Shown: positions 35,776 to 47,699 of the stretch, in pieces
Position numbering within the stretch: position 1 is the first letter of the stretch
Layout of the letters: every line of letters begins with the position of its first letter
NCBI GenBank assembly: GCA_003996215.1
Contig: QJPP01007580.1
Coordinates: 124,001-188,000 of the forward strand
DNA length: 64,000 nucleotides
Direction of reading: 5' to 3'
Source: Jaltomata sinuosa
Lineage: Eukaryota; Streptophyta; Magnoliopsida; Solanales; Solanaceae
Translations under genes and position numbers: made by a program
The notes under the pieces: model-generated
The model's database searches: none
What the model saw: the letters and a program-made list of their open reading frames with translations, nothing else
What the model was told of the DNA's origin: nothing

Positions 35776-36539
35776 TATGAAAAGTTAATATTTAAACTTA
35801 ATAAAATAATAATTACATGGCATGTTTGATCGATTCTAGAATCTCCTGCCAAGAGTGCCAAGGTTCTGTAAAAAGCCTCTTAACTACCTCCTTTAGAGCA
35901 CATTTGGGCTCTTTCACGAGATACCACCTGCAAAAAACATAAGAAGCATGCCTAGTCATAAATAATTAATTAAGATGAAAAAACAAAATAAACTTATCAA
36001 ATTAGAAAACTTATGATGATCCATCAAACTGAATCATGACTCTACCAATGGCATCCTTCTCGTCGAGTCTCAAATTCACATCCTCTTCCTCCTCAAAATA
36101 TCTTGATGCAGGTAATGGCGGAAGTGTATAACACTGAGTCAATAGGGGAGTAGATGTATGTGTGTCAGACTCACAGCTGGTATCTCTAAGTCGCAAGCCT
36201 GATATGTGGGGGGAAGAAGAATCATGTGGGGATGGAGTACCAAATGATAATATGATAGTCCCACTGCCATGTGGCGGAGTCATAGTGGGTGTAGGAATGA
36301 AAGTGTGATGATGAGAAGTAGTGAGTCTAGGACCATGATAATCTGCGGGATTCCCAGTGCCATAGGGGATAGACACTGGTGGAGAAGATCGAATTTATGG
36401 CAAAGATGAAAGATGGCCTGGAATATTTTCATACTCTATGGGACTCCTATAGCTCTTCCTAGGCTTACTAGACTTTGTAGTACTCTTACTAGGACAACCT
36501 CGATCACCATCACCTGATAACATCTGTATGCATAAGCCA

Positions 36540-38640
36540 AAACTAATTCAAAATTTTCAAATTCAAGAACCTAATTCAAAACTAACACTAACCTAAAGTT
36601 AAAAACTAATAGCAAATATTAACCTAAACTAAGGTTCACAAAGACTAACCTAAACTAGCAAGCTATTCAAGGTTCACAAAAAAGAACCTAAAGTTGAAAA
36701 CTAATTCAAGAACCTATTTCAAATTCAAAGTTCTCAAATTCAAGAACCTAATTCCAAATTCAATTACCTAATTAAAGTACCTAATTCAAGAACCTATATA
36801 ATTCAAGTTAAAAAAAGAACCTAAAGTTGAAAATAATATTTCAAGATTTATAACCCAAAACTAACAATTTAAACTAACAAACTTAACTTAAAAAAACATA
36901 CCTTCAAGAACCTAATTAAGGTTCACAAAAAAGAACCTAAAGTTAAAAACTTATTCAAGATTATAACCCAAAATGAACAATATAAACTAACAAACTTAAC
37001 TTAAAAAAACTTTCCTTCAAGAACCTAATACAAGAAGTTAAAGTTGAAAACTAATTTAAGATTATAAAAACTAAACCCAAAACTAATTCAAGAACCTATT
37101 TCAAATTCAAAGTTCTCAAATTCAAGTTATAATCTAATTCAAGAACCTAATTAAGGTTCACAAAAAAAAAACTAAAGTCAAAAACTAATTCAAGATTATA
37201 AAAACTAAACACAAAACTAATTGAAGAACCTATTTCAAATTCAAAGTTCTCAAATTCAAGGTATAATCTATTCAAGAACCTAATTGCAAATTCAACTACC
37301 TAATTCAAGTACCTAATGAAGAACCTATATAATTCAAGTTCAAAAAATAACCTAAAGTTGAAAACTAATATTTTAAGATTTATAACCCAAAACTAACAAT
37401 TTAAATTAACAAACTTAACTTAAAAAACCTAACTTAAAAAAATTTACCTTCAAGAACCTTATTAAGATTCACAAAAAAAAAATCTAAAGTTGAAAACTAA
37501 TTCAAGATTATAATATAAAACTAACAATATAAACTAACAAATTTAACTTAAAAAAACTTACCTTCATGAGCCTAATAAAAGAAGTTAAAATTGAAAACTC
37601 ATTCAAGATTATAAAAACTAAACCCAAAATTAATTCAAGAACCTATTTCAAATTCAAAGTTCTCAAATTCAAGTTATAATCTAATTCAAGAAAGTAATTA
37701 AGGTTCACAAAAAAGAACCTAAAGTTGAAAACTAATTCCAAATTCATAATCAAATTCAAGAACCTAATTCAAGTACCTAATTCAAATTTAAAGTTCCCAA
37801 ATTCAAGTTATAATCTAATTCAAGAATCTAATTTCAAATTCAACTACCTAATTCAAGTACCTAATTAAAGTAGCTAATTCAACAACCTATATAATTCAAG
37901 TTCAAAACAGAACCTAAAGTTGAAAACTAATATAATATTTCAAGATTTATAACCCAAAACTAACAAACTTGATTTAAAAAAACTTGACTTAAAAAAACTT
38001 ACCTTCAAAAACCTAATTTAAGAAGTTAAAGTTGAAAACTAATTCAAGATTATAAAACAGAACCTAAAACTAATTCAAGAACCTAATTCCAAATTCAAGT
38101 ACCTAATACAAGAACTATATAATTCAAGTTAAAAAACGAATCTAAAGTTGAAAACTGATATTTCAAAATTTATAACCCAAAACTAATAATTTAAACTAAC
38201 AAACGTAACTTAAAAAAACTTACCTTCAAGAACCTAATACAAGAAGTTAAAGTTGAAAGCTAATTCAAGATTATAAAAACTAAACTCAAAATTAATTCAA
38301 GGACCTATTTCAAATTCAAAGTTCTCAAATTCAAGTTATAATCTAATTCAAGAACCTAATTAAGGTTCACAAAAAAGAACCTAAAGTTGAAAACTAATTC
38401 CAAATTAATAATCTAATTCAAGAATCTAATTCAAGTACCTAATTCACAAGACTAACCTAAAATAAGGTTACAAGACTAACCTAAACTAAGGTTCATAAGC
38501 TAATATCAAGCATTTACCTAAACTAAGGTTCACAAACTAATAGCAAGCCTAAACTAAGGTTCACAAACTAATAGCAAGCCTAAACTAATTAAAGTTCATA
38601 AATTAAGAATATAATCTAAAAAAGGAATTTTTCACATATC
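36540..38640. repeat. AT-rich degenerate repeat array inside the CACTA element
   Basis: About 2.1 kb built from AATTCAAGAACCTAATTC, GTTCACAAAAAAGAACC, TAAAGTTGAAAACTAATTC and TTCTCAAATTCAAGTTATAA modules in variable order, with a higher-order period of roughly 200-300 bp. It contains inverted GGTTC/GAACC pairs throughout. No open frame. It lies upstream (5' side) of the transposase start on the minus strand. Confidence 0.8.
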
Positions 38641-38999
38641 AATATTCACTATCAATTTCTAAAAATCCTAGTCTAGAATTCAACAACAACAACAACATAT
38701 ACACCCTAGTCTAGAATTCAGCAACAACAATAACATACCTTAGTCTAAAATTCACTATAAATTTTCCAAATTAAAAATATCCAAATTAAACCCTAACCTT
38801 GAAATAAAGAAAAATACTAACCTGAAAATCAAAGGAGGTTGGAGGGCGGAGGCTGGGAGTGTCTGGACGGTGGAGGTTGGCCGATGGAGGCGGCGGTGGA
38901 GGTTTGCAACAGAGGCAGCGGAAGAGAGAAGAGGAGAGGAGGAGAGAAAACAGAAAGAGAGAAAATGAGGGAAAGAGACCCGATGCGGTCCGTGTATAA
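38641..38999. other. CACTA 5' side, G/A-rich segment
   Basis: Contains a GGAGG/GGCGG-rich stretch (38825-38960) that is open on the minus strand as low-complexity Ser/Leu/Pro codons. I read it as leader or promoter DNA of the CACTA gene, not as a protein. Confidence 0.4.
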
Positions 39000-39463
39000 T
39001 TAAAAAAGCGACGGACATCATTTCTTTGTCCGTTGCTTTTTTTAAGTGAGTTGATCATGTATTAACCAAAAAGCGACAGACAAAAGAGACCTTGTCCATC
39101 GCTTTTATATTTTTTTAATATAAATTATTTTTTAAAGATATTATTGTTAATTAATATAATAATAAATTAAAATTTAAAGAAAGAGATGGACATCGTTATT
39201 TTTTAAACTTTTTAATAATTGCGACGATGTCCATTGCTTATATTAAAAATTAAATATTAATTATTTGTAAATAATATTGGCGGAAAAATCAACAAAAAAA
39301 GCGACGGAAAAGGCGACGCTATCCTTCGCTTTTGCAAAAAAAAAATATAAATTATTAAAATATGCAAAAAATAATGGACAACATCGTTTTTGCCATTGCT
39401 TTCCTTGAGTGACGTTGTCTGTCGTTTTTCTGTTCGTCTCTTTTGAAGCTCTTTTTAAGAGTG
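39000..39463. repeat. CACTA subterminal and terminal repeats, right end
   Basis: AAAAGCGACGGACATC, GTCCGTTGCTTTTT, GCGACAGACAAAAGAG, TTGTCCATCGCTTTT and related motifs occur in both orientations, ending with the TIR CTCTTTTTAAGAGTG. Confidence 0.85.
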
Positions 39464-39605
39464 GGCTAGATATTACCGAATATTTGTCAAGAACTTCGCC
39501 TCTATTGCTATTCACTTGACAAGACTAACATAGAAGGAGGTACCATTTGATTGGTCTAACAAGTGTGAAGAGAGATTTTAAAAGCTCAAGACTCTTTTGA
39601 CCACA
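39464..39605 (+). pseudogene. Element A pol, second piece (end of RT)
   Basis: Reads RYYRIFVKNFASIAIHLTRL, stop, then KEVPFDWSN and KTLLTT. It matches the RT-to-RNase H connection seen in element B at 53945-54085. Bounded on the left by the CACTA target duplication and on the right by element B. Confidence 0.85.
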
Positions 39606-41781
39606 TGTAATGACCGGGTTAGTCGTTATGGGTAAACCTTTAGTGTCAAGTTTCGAGTCAGAAAACTTTCGGGTTTGGTAGTTGAAAATTCTGGGCTAGG
39701 CTAGTCTCGGTCAGTTTTGGAGCAAGGTATGATCTAGGACAATCTGAGTAAAGATTGGGTATAGTGTCTTGATTCGATCTAGTTTTCCATTTAGCTAAGA
39801 CATAAAGGAGTTCGGGGGACTTTTCGGAATCGAATTCGGGTAAGTAGAACTCCTGGTATCGAGGTTGACGTAAAGGGGTTGTTCCAGAACATCAGGAAAA
39901 TGAGTATGTTGTAAAATAGACCAATTTGGGGGACTTTACAACTTTCTATCCTGTGTCAACCACTGTAGCGATTGACACACCTTCATAGCAATCTCTGTCA
40001 TATCAAAGAAAATACCGCTACAGTGGAAGTCAACATTGGTCATCCTCCGCCATAGCGGTCGACTCTGCTACGGCAATACCGCTATAGTGGAATGGACTGC
40101 TATAGTGGATCATGACAGGATTGAATGCAAAAACTTCTCCAAAACAGTCAGTTTTTAACAAGGACATTTTGGGAGAAGGGAAAGGCAATTTTGGTCAATT
40201 TTCCTTCATTTTCCATTATTTTTCATCCCAAAGGTAAGGATTCTACTCCCCAAACTCTGTCCTATCTCTCCTACACTTTAGAATTGCTAGGGGTGGACTT
40301 GGGGGATGGTTTGGAATGACCTACGAATGAAAGAATCCGGGGAAAAGAGGGATTCTAGGGTGCTAGAGTTCTTGGATCTTGATTATTGTTGATGGGTGAT
40401 GATCACTTAGCCATAATTCTCTAAAGGTATCCATAAAAACTATTAATTTAGGTGAATTAATGGTGGTAAGGCCCTGGAATGGGTGGAATGATCATAGGTT
40501 GGCCTGGGGATTGTACAAAATATAATCCAGGTACTTTTGGATCAGTAATTGATTATAGTTCTTGCATATTTGTTTCTAGACCAAGAACAAGCAAGGGATC
40601 CTGAAAAGGGGAAAGCTCTGATCCAATAGAGCTTGGAAAATTTGGAGGTAGGTGACGGTTTGATTTCTAATATGCATTATGTGTTCACGTACTATTTCAT
40701 AGTAGTATATGAGTTGCATGTTTAGGGAATGAATTGTGAATGTCTAGTTGTCCGGTAATCAGTCTTGTGAAATGAACTTCTTTTATTTGCTTGTTGATTT
40801 TACAAGTATGTTTGTTCATTTAGTTGTGATTGATTTGGACCTGTTATGACATTCGGTTGGCTCAGGTACTATGCCTGGTATGGGAATTACTAACGTCTGG
40901 CTTGAGTAACACATCTGGTATGGGAATTCTAATAGTTGGATCGGGTACCACACCTGGTACGGGTTATTTTTATTGCATTACTTATTCTTTGATGGTTCCA
41001 TGAGTGGACCGAGTTGAATTCTTGAACTGTGATATCTGCATAGGGTCCATGAGAGGCCGAGTGATTTTATGTTAAATGTGAAATTGGTCTTAGAGTAGAC
41101 TGGGATTGCATGTCTAACACTTAGGTAATGTTAGGGGGATCCTCGGCGGGTCCAGGTTATGTGGGGAAGGGATATATGTTGTTGTCTTTGGTGTGCTTAA
41201 TGGTTGTTATTTGGTTCATGTGTTAATAAGCTAAGATAGGGATTTAATATATGGCTATTTGTTGACTTATTACATGTTTCTTGTACCTTACTATGTTATG
41301 GTTTACTATTTGTATTATGTTTATTGGAGTTGGCCGATGATCCTACCAGTACACAGTGTTTGTGTACTGATTTTGCACTTGCCTTTCTTTTTGTGAGTAC
41401 AGGCAATCTTCCGGCGGCTGACACGCGACATCACATGTAGTCCCAGCACTTTCAGACATCAAGGGTGAGCTGCTTTGATCGAGCTATCTTGGTCTCTTTC
41501 ATTCAGTTATAGCCCACTTGTTTTGGGCTTAAAACCTTGTTTATTTTAGGGTTGCATCCCGGTATTCTAGACATTTGGTAGTGTTTTGTTATGATGACTT
41601 TCAGGTTCTAGGGAAAGATTTTCCACAGGTTATTTATAATAGTTGAGATTGTTATTGAATTGCTAGTTTATTTTATTTCACATTGGTTTTGAGTTGTTAG
41701 GACGGTTAAGTTAAGGTTCATTGATGGTTTGCTCACCCGAAGGTTGGGTGGGTGCCACTCATGCCAGTATGGGTCATGACA
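39606..41781 (+). mobile_element. 5' LTR of element B, complete
   Basis: TGTAATGACCGGG to GGGTCATGACA. The left boundary is fixed by host sequence of A up to CTTTTGACCACA. It contains the palindrome cluster at 39955-40115 and three 40-bp GGTACCAC...GG units at 40850-40965. Confidence 0.9.
39955..40115. repeat. CGCTATAG palindrome cluster, B 5' LTR
   Basis: CACTGTAGCG, CATAGCGGTCGAC, TACCGCTATAGTGG and CTGCTATAGTGG within 160 bp, about 350 bp from the LTR start. Confidence 0.8.
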
Positions 41782-41785
41782 AAGA

Positions 41786-41798
41786 TGGTATCAGAGCC
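41786..41798 (+). promoter_or_regulatory. Primer-binding site of element B (Met tRNA)
   Basis: Perfect TGGTATCAGAGCC four bases after the LTR end at 41781. Confidence 0.9.
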
Positions 41799-42001
41799 CT
41801 AGATTTGTGGATCTCGTCTTACCAAAATAGGTCTAGTAGAGTCTTGTGAAACGGTGCGGAGACGTCCGTACCTTTCTTCGAGATGCTATAGGACTTTAGG
41901 AAAATATCTCTTATTTCATCCTTCGTGCTATAACTTTATTCCAATTGGTGTCTGGTGATAGAAATTGGTATCTGACATCTTTCACTCTTCTATCCCCTAG
42001 A

Positions 42002-42436
42002 ATGGATGCAGTGTTGGGCATAGACGACTTCTTCCGACCGATGCGGGGTTCAATCATGACAGAGAATGAGCATGAGATGTTGAAAAATTTCCTTAAACTA
42101 AAACCTCTTACATTTCAGGGTACTAAAAAGAAAGATGCTTATGAGTTCATATTGGACTGTTATGAGAGTCTGCACAAGTTAGGCATTGTGCAACAACATG
42201 GGGTTGAGTTTGTCATGCAATCCCTGGGATTGCATGTCTAACACTTAGGTAATGGGGTGGAGGTCTCATATGGAATGTCGGTAATCTTCTTTTCCCCCAC
42301 TGACTTGGGAACAGTTTCACGCTCTCTTCTTGGAGAAGTACGTGCCTCGTACTTTGAGAGATAGCAAAAAGGATGAGTTCCTGGATTTGGAATAGGGTAA
42401 CATGTTGGTCTCTGCTTATGAGGCTAAGTTTCATGT
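42002..42436 (+). pseudogene. Element B gag, first piece
   Basis: The ATG at 42002 (MDAVLGIDDFFRP) leads into the capsid core (EHEMLKNFLKLKPLTFQG, KKKDAYEFILDCYESLHKLG). Compared with element A the N-terminus is short, so the true gag start may be lost. At 42224-42254 a 31-nt stretch identical to the 5' LTR (41100-41130) interrupts the frame. The gag wording resumes at 42255 and is cut by element C at 42436. Confidence 0.85.
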
Positions 42437-44461
42437 TGTCACGCCCTGAGGATACCCTCTAGGAGTAACACGGGATCCAGGACATAAGTGCCCCAGATTA
42501 AATCTTGGTCATAGCATAACTCAGGTATAACAATTAAATATAGCGGAAACATAATACTAATTAGATAACACAATCCATAAGATAAAATCAAAAGAACATG
42601 ATTCAAAGAGGACCCGAATATCGTCTATGTATGAAAAGCCTCTATACATGACATAATGAGTTACTAGGACAAGACCCTAGCTAACTCAAAGTACAAAAAT
42701 AAGTAGTCAAAACAAACTAGAGTCATAACTATCCCTCGAACAACGAGGACTCACCAACACTGACTGGATACTCGGCTTCGTCTAGCCAAAAACCTAATGG
42801 GAAACACTTGAATCTGCATCATCAAGAGGATGCAACACAAAATACGCATCAGTACTATAGGATGTACCGAGTATGTGAAAGATGCATGATCACAATAAAA
42901 ACATACTTAAAATATGCTTAAGGTGAACTTTTTCATAAATAAATAACATAAGAGGATTATCAAGATATAAGACATAATACATGAAGTACGGTTAAAATTC
43001 AACGTATGACATCATATAACTTCAAAGCTTGAAAATAATCATGTGGGAGTTTCTCTTAACTGACATAAACCATGCTAAGCTACATGGAGTCCAGTGTCAT
43101 GCACCCACACTGAAATAGGTTGTCCTAACCGGCCAAAGTCAGAACCATGTTCATAAGGATCCTGTCATAAGCTACGGAAGGTAACCTAAGGTGGCAACGT
43201 AGTTTTGGATTTGGGTTATCTAGAACCCTCATCGCTCGGTGCTAAATAATACTCCCAAAACATATAACATAAGGCTCACATTCATGTGACATATTTAGAT
43301 GTCAAGCTTGTTCATACCCCGATCTTTATACTACTCACGAATCTTGATTTATAAAATAATTCATGAGCATTGATGTCACATCGGGTGTCTTGCATTGTAT
43401 AATAATTCATAACTTGAAAACTTGCATGGCCTTAGTTCATTTTCATAATAACATATATTTTCATAAAACATAGAAACTAGGCATGCACTTGCTTGAAATT
43501 CATGAAACCATGCTATCATTTTTCCCAATATGCTTAAATCAATTCAAGCATGTAGGGTTTACAATAATTGACCTTCAACTCATGAAATAGGAACTCATAT
43601 GTAAAAACCCATGCAAAATATGTAATTTAAGAACCCTAATTTGAAAGTTCATGAAATCATAAATTGAAATTTTGGGTTTTGGGCACAAGGGTGGAAGGAA
43701 CCGATTGTTAAATACCCACATACCTTGATTGGAGTTAATCCACTTGAAATTGAAAAGATTAGGAGACTTGGAGTTGGAGCTTGAGAGAGTTCTGTTCCTT
43801 TTTGGGAGATGAATGAAGATATAAGAAGGAACTTAGGCTAATGAGGGTGAAAACCCTTCTTGAAATAGCCAAAACGACATCATTTAGGAGTTAAAAGGGT
43901 GGGTAAAAACTAAAATACCCCTGAAACATAATTAAGAAAAAGCTGGAAAATGGGTCGACTTCAAGAATCATGGGTCGGTTATACAGGTCGTCGTTTGAAC
44001 CACGACCCGTTATTCCCACTCGTGGTTCCTTGTCCAGTAAACAGGATGCAGAAGGAAATCTATGGGTCAACAGGAAGGACATGTAGAATGGATGATGGAT
44101 CATAGAATCAAGTCATCGTTCTTGAAGACATTCATGTCTTTGATCAGGTTCCACAAGTCAACAAGACGGACCCATAATTCCAATGACGGACCGTAGACTG
44201 GACTGGTGGTTCCCGGGTCAACAGTCAGCCCACAGGTCAGATTCTACGAGTGGATATTACGACTCGTTGAATGAAATATGGTCCATAGAACCCACTCATG
44301 GTTCTAAGACCAGAGGCTAACCCTACAGACTTAAACCACGGATCCATTCCATGACCCGTGGTTCAAACCACGATCTGTGGTTCGGACCCGTTAATCCTGG
44401 AAGTATGGAAATTTTCTGAGTTTCACACTTAGATAGCTGGTTTGATTCCCGAGGTGTTACA
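42437..44461 (-). mobile_element. 3' LTR of element C, 2025 bp
   Basis: On the minus strand it runs from TGTAACACCTCGGG (44461) to ...GGGCGTGACA (42437), in the same family as the LTRs of C'. The first 400 bp (44461-43965) contain the ACGAGTGG/CTACGGTCC-like repeats. Confidence 0.9.
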
Positions 44462-44476
44462 ATATCTCCCCTTTGG
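44462..44476 (-). promoter_or_regulatory. Polypurine tract of element C
   Basis: On the minus strand CCAAAGGGGAGATAT sits directly before the LTR start TGTAACACC. Confidence 0.75.
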
Positions 44477-44699
44477 GATCATTCATCCTCGAATGAAGAC
44501 TAACCAAAGGAAACTAAAGAGAAAATAGCCCAACCAGCAACAATACATGGAAATCAAGGAATAAACATGAAAACTGAACTTTTCAACTTAAAACATGGTT
44601 AAATCAACTATGAAAACATGAATGCATGCTAGGATCATGAGAGTAACTGATGGAATAGGATCGGAGAAACATTTTGAGGATGAAACTATTACCTCAAGC

Positions 44700-45580
44700 T
44701 AGAACGGAATCGTAAGGAAAGATATGAGGGTACTTGGCTCTCATGGTTGATTCTGCTTCCCAAGTAGCTACTTCAACAAGCTGATTTCTCTAAAGAAATT
44801 TTACCGAAGCGACTTCTTTGTTTCTCAACCCCCAAATCTGACGATCAAGGATTTCTACGGGGACCTCCTAATAGGGGAGATTATCATTCACACCTACATC
44901 CTCCAAAGGAACAATCAAGGTCGGATCACCAATATACTTCTTCAATAAGGAAACATAGAAAATTGGATGAACCGCTTCTAAATCCGATGGCAAATCCAAC
45001 TCATAAGCAACCCTACCAACCTTCCTCAGAATCCGATAAGGACCTACAACACGTGTACTAAGCTTTTCTTTCTTCCTGAATCTCATCACACCCTTCATGG
45101 GTGACACCTTTAGAAAAACCCAATCATCAACTTCAAATTCTAATTCCCTTCTCCTCACATCCGCGTATGATTTAGTCATCCGGTCAACAATCACCCAAAT
45201 CGAATCATGTTACCTTCGAGTATGAGGCAAACCTGTAATAAAGTCCATATTGATCGATTCCCATTTGCAAGTGGGAAAGTCAATATGTTGAATCATGCCA
45301 CCCAGTCATTGGTGATCTACCTTCACTTGGTGACAGTTGGGACACTTAGCTGCAAAATCGGCTATGTCCCTCTTCATACCATTCCACCAATAGACTTCTC
45401 ATAGATCACGGTACATCTTGGTAGCACCGGGGTGGATGGAATATCTAGAACTATGATCCTCAGTCAAAATTTACTGGCGTAACACATCTACATCTGACAC
45501 ACATAAACGACCCTGATAACGAAGTACACAATCTCCCCCTTGGGAGAAAACCTCAACCCTTTGCTTATGGAAAGCACCCT
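44700..45580 (-). pseudogene. Element C integrase with core deleted, and chromodomain-like tail
   Basis: Minus strand. The zinc-finger part (HPGATKMYRDL, then YWWNGMKRDIADFAAKCPNC) leads to IWVIVDRMTK with the first catalytic Asp. The text then jumps to SYADVRRRELEFEVDDWVFL (45194-45120). In C' these two points are 504 bp (168 codons) apart, so the second Asp and the Glu are gone while the frame is kept. The C-terminal part follows: HPIFYVSLLKKYIGDPTLIV, PLEDVG, then a chromodomain-like VEVATWEAESTMRAKYPHIF in a shifted frame with stops. Confidence 0.85.
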
Positions 45581-45584
45581 TCAG

Positions 45585-47104
45585 CTAAAGTAAAATGGGA
45601 TTGCTGTCTTGCTTTGCCTTCACTTCTGCTACCAAGGATGATTCGAAACCATTCTGAACAATAACACCACCTTCTGTCGAGTCCATAAGGAAAAATCCCA
45701 ACCGATCTATCCTATGAACCTCTTTAACTAGTTCCTTCTTTCCTTCTTTGACTGAAGACACACTACCCATTGATAATCTACTAAGTGCATCTACCACAAT
45801 ATTAGCCTTACCTGGATGGTAAAGCACACTCATGTCATAATCCTTAAGGAGCTTAAGCCATCTCCTTTGTCGCAAATTCACTTCCTTCTGAGTGAACACA
45901 TAGTGAAGGCTCTTATGATCGGTGAATACATCCACATACAGCCCATACAAGTAATGTCTCCAAATCTTCATAGCAAAGACCATGGCTGCCAACTCAAGAT
46001 CATGAGTAGGATAGTTCTTCTCATGAGTCTTAAGTTGTATCGAAGCATAAATAATCACTTTACCACGTGTATCAAAACACAACCAAAACCAATCCTATAA
46101 GGATCACAATACACAACAAAATCATCTAGGCCCTCGGGTATAGCTAACACTGGAGCTGTGGCCAATCTAGTCTTTAATTCCTGAAAGTTCTTCTCACATA
46201 AATCAGACTACTGAAATTTTACCTTCTTTTGAGTCAATCGGGTCAAAGGGGCATCAATGGAAGAAAATCATCCCACAAACCTCTGGTAGTAACTAGCCAA
46301 ACCCAAAAAGCTTCTAATATCAGAAGGCGAAGGAGGTCTAGGCCAGATCTTTACTGCCTCTATCTTTTCAGAATCAACCCGAATACCATATTTAGTCACA
46401 ATATGACCCAGAAAAGCAATAGACTACATCCAAAACTCACACTTTCTAAACTTAGCAAATAATTGCCGGTCCTTGAGAGTTTGCAACACAACTCTCCAAT
46501 GGTCCGCATGATCTTCCTCACTCCGAGAGTAAATAAGGATATCATCAATGAAAACAATCACAACCATATCTAGATACTACTTGAACACGAGGTTCATCAA
46601 ATTGATAAAAGTTGTAGGAGCATTCATTAGACCAAAAGATATCACAACAAATTCATAATGTCCATACCGAGTCTTGAAGGCTGTCTTCGAAATATCACAC
46701 TCTCTAACACGAAGCTGATGATAACCGGATCTAAGGTCAATCTTGGAGAAGAAACTAGCACCTTGAAGCTGATCGAACAAGTCATCAATCCTAGGAATGG
46801 GATACTTATTCTTGATTGTGACCTTGTTCAACTGACGATAGTCAATACACATTCTGAGGGAACCATCTTTCTTTCGCACGAATAAGACTGGAGCACCCCA
46901 TGGAGAAATGCTAGGCCTGATGAAACCCTTATCAAGAAGATCCCTCAACTGATCATTTAACTCTTTAAGTTCTGCAGGGGCCATTCTATAGAGAGGGATA
47001 GAGATGGGATTCGTATCTGGAAGAAGATCTATCCAAAAGTCTATTTCCAGCTCGGGATGGAGTCCAAGTAAATCCTCGGGGAACACTTCTGGGAACTCAT
47101 TCAC
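45585..47104 (-). pseudogene. Element C reverse transcriptase and RNase H
   Basis: Minus strand. RT begins near EFPEVFPEDLLGLHPELEID, with YRMAPAELKELNDQLRDLLD, VRKKDGSLRMCIDYRQLN and KIDLRSGYHQLRV intact over 175 codons. After a stop or shift at 46577 the active-site motif FIDDILIYSRSEEDHA lies near 46490-46550 in another frame. RNase H at 46082-45585 has ELAAMVFAMKIWRHYLYG, FTDHKSLHYVFTQKEV and ADALSRL-like VVDALSRLS. Its first catalytic segment is in a broken frame. This is the best-preserved RT of the window. Confidence 0.9.
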
Positions 47105-47116
47105 AATGGGAACAGA

Positions 47117-47641
47117 CTAAAGCGGTGGGGTTTCGGACTCCGTATCTATAACCCAAACTATATGATAGACGTACCCCTTAGAAATCATCTTCCTAGCCTT
47201 AAGATAAGATATGAAATGACTTTTTGAGGATGGGGGACTACCTTGCCATTCTAAAATGGGTTCATTTGGAAACTTGAAACTGACAACCCGAGTACGACAA
47301 TTAACAGAAGTATAACAAGCATATAGCCAATCCATACCAAGAATAACATCAAAATCTGTCATCTCCAACTCTACTAAATCTATTGAAGTGACTCTATAAA
47401 GGACCGAGATAGGGCAATTTTGGTAGATTCTTTTGGCTAGGACTGAGTTGCCAACCAGAGTAGAAACACAAAAGGGTTCTAAAAGAATTTCAGGATATAC
47501 ATCGAATTTGCATGCTATATAAGGGGTTACAAAAGATAAGGAGGCACCGGGGTCCAACAAAGCATACACATCAAAAGAGAAGACTTTTAACATACCAATT
47601 ACAGTATTTGGGGAACCCTCCTGGTGCTGACGAGAGGACAT
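47117..47641 (-). pseudogene. Element C protease and flanking linker
   Basis: Minus strand, 174 codons open: DVYALLDPGASLSFVTPYIA is the retropepsin-type active site with Asp-Pro-Gly in the usual Asp-Ser/Thr-Gly place, as is common in this clade. TDFDVILGMDWLYACY follows, then ISKGYVYHIVWVIDTE. A stop separates it from RT in the same frame; in a working element these would be one polyprotein. Confidence 0.85.
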
Positions 47642-47699
47642 AGCATAAAGACAGTTCTGGCGCTGACCACCAGAACTAAAAGTTGTGCCCTATTGGGTT

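Larger units (their letters stand above)
34620..36523 (-). pseudogene. CACTA Ptta/En/Spm-type transposase gene, multi-exon, degraded
   Basis: The minus-strand start MLSGDGDRGCPSKSTT (36523) leads into a Pro/Ser/Thr-rich N-terminus with one stop after LSSLP. An exon ends near EKDAIGRVMIQFDGSS (36020). After an intron-like gap comes YLVKEPKCALKEVVKRLFTE, then HSWQEILESI (about 35930-35820), then EYWNTTEFKALPEQAKKARA and GGSLHTMGV (35550-35450), and a C-terminal KNESDPNVCVEQRDQDAYV, DEFGRVLSK and a coiled-coil-like tail ending NEEEYVHTPHQ (34640). This pattern matches the plant transposase family of En/Spm elements (PF03004-like by recall). Stops and frameshifts in several exons. Confidence 0.7.
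27032..39463 (-). mobile_element. CACTA (En/Spm-type) DNA transposon
   Basis: Starts CACTACTAAAAAAAG (27032) and ends CTCTTTTTAAGAGTG (39463), imperfect inverted repeats with 3 mismatches in 15. The flanking 3-bp duplication GGC is perfect (27029-27031 and 39464-39466). Both ends carry subterminal GCGATGGAC/GCGACGGAC repeats in both orientations (27040-27360 and 39000-39420). Its transposase-type gene is on the minus strand. It holds the 7-kb LTR element C'. Without C' it is about 5.4 kb. It interrupts element A's pol, and joining the two sides restores the A reading into RYYRIFVKNF. Confidence 0.9.

Noticed and set aside
38755..39058. Two 88-90 codon minus-strand frames rich in Ser, Leu and Pro
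   Set aside because: Low-complexity translation of a GGAGG-rich stretch next to the CACTA subterminal repeats; no recognisable domain.
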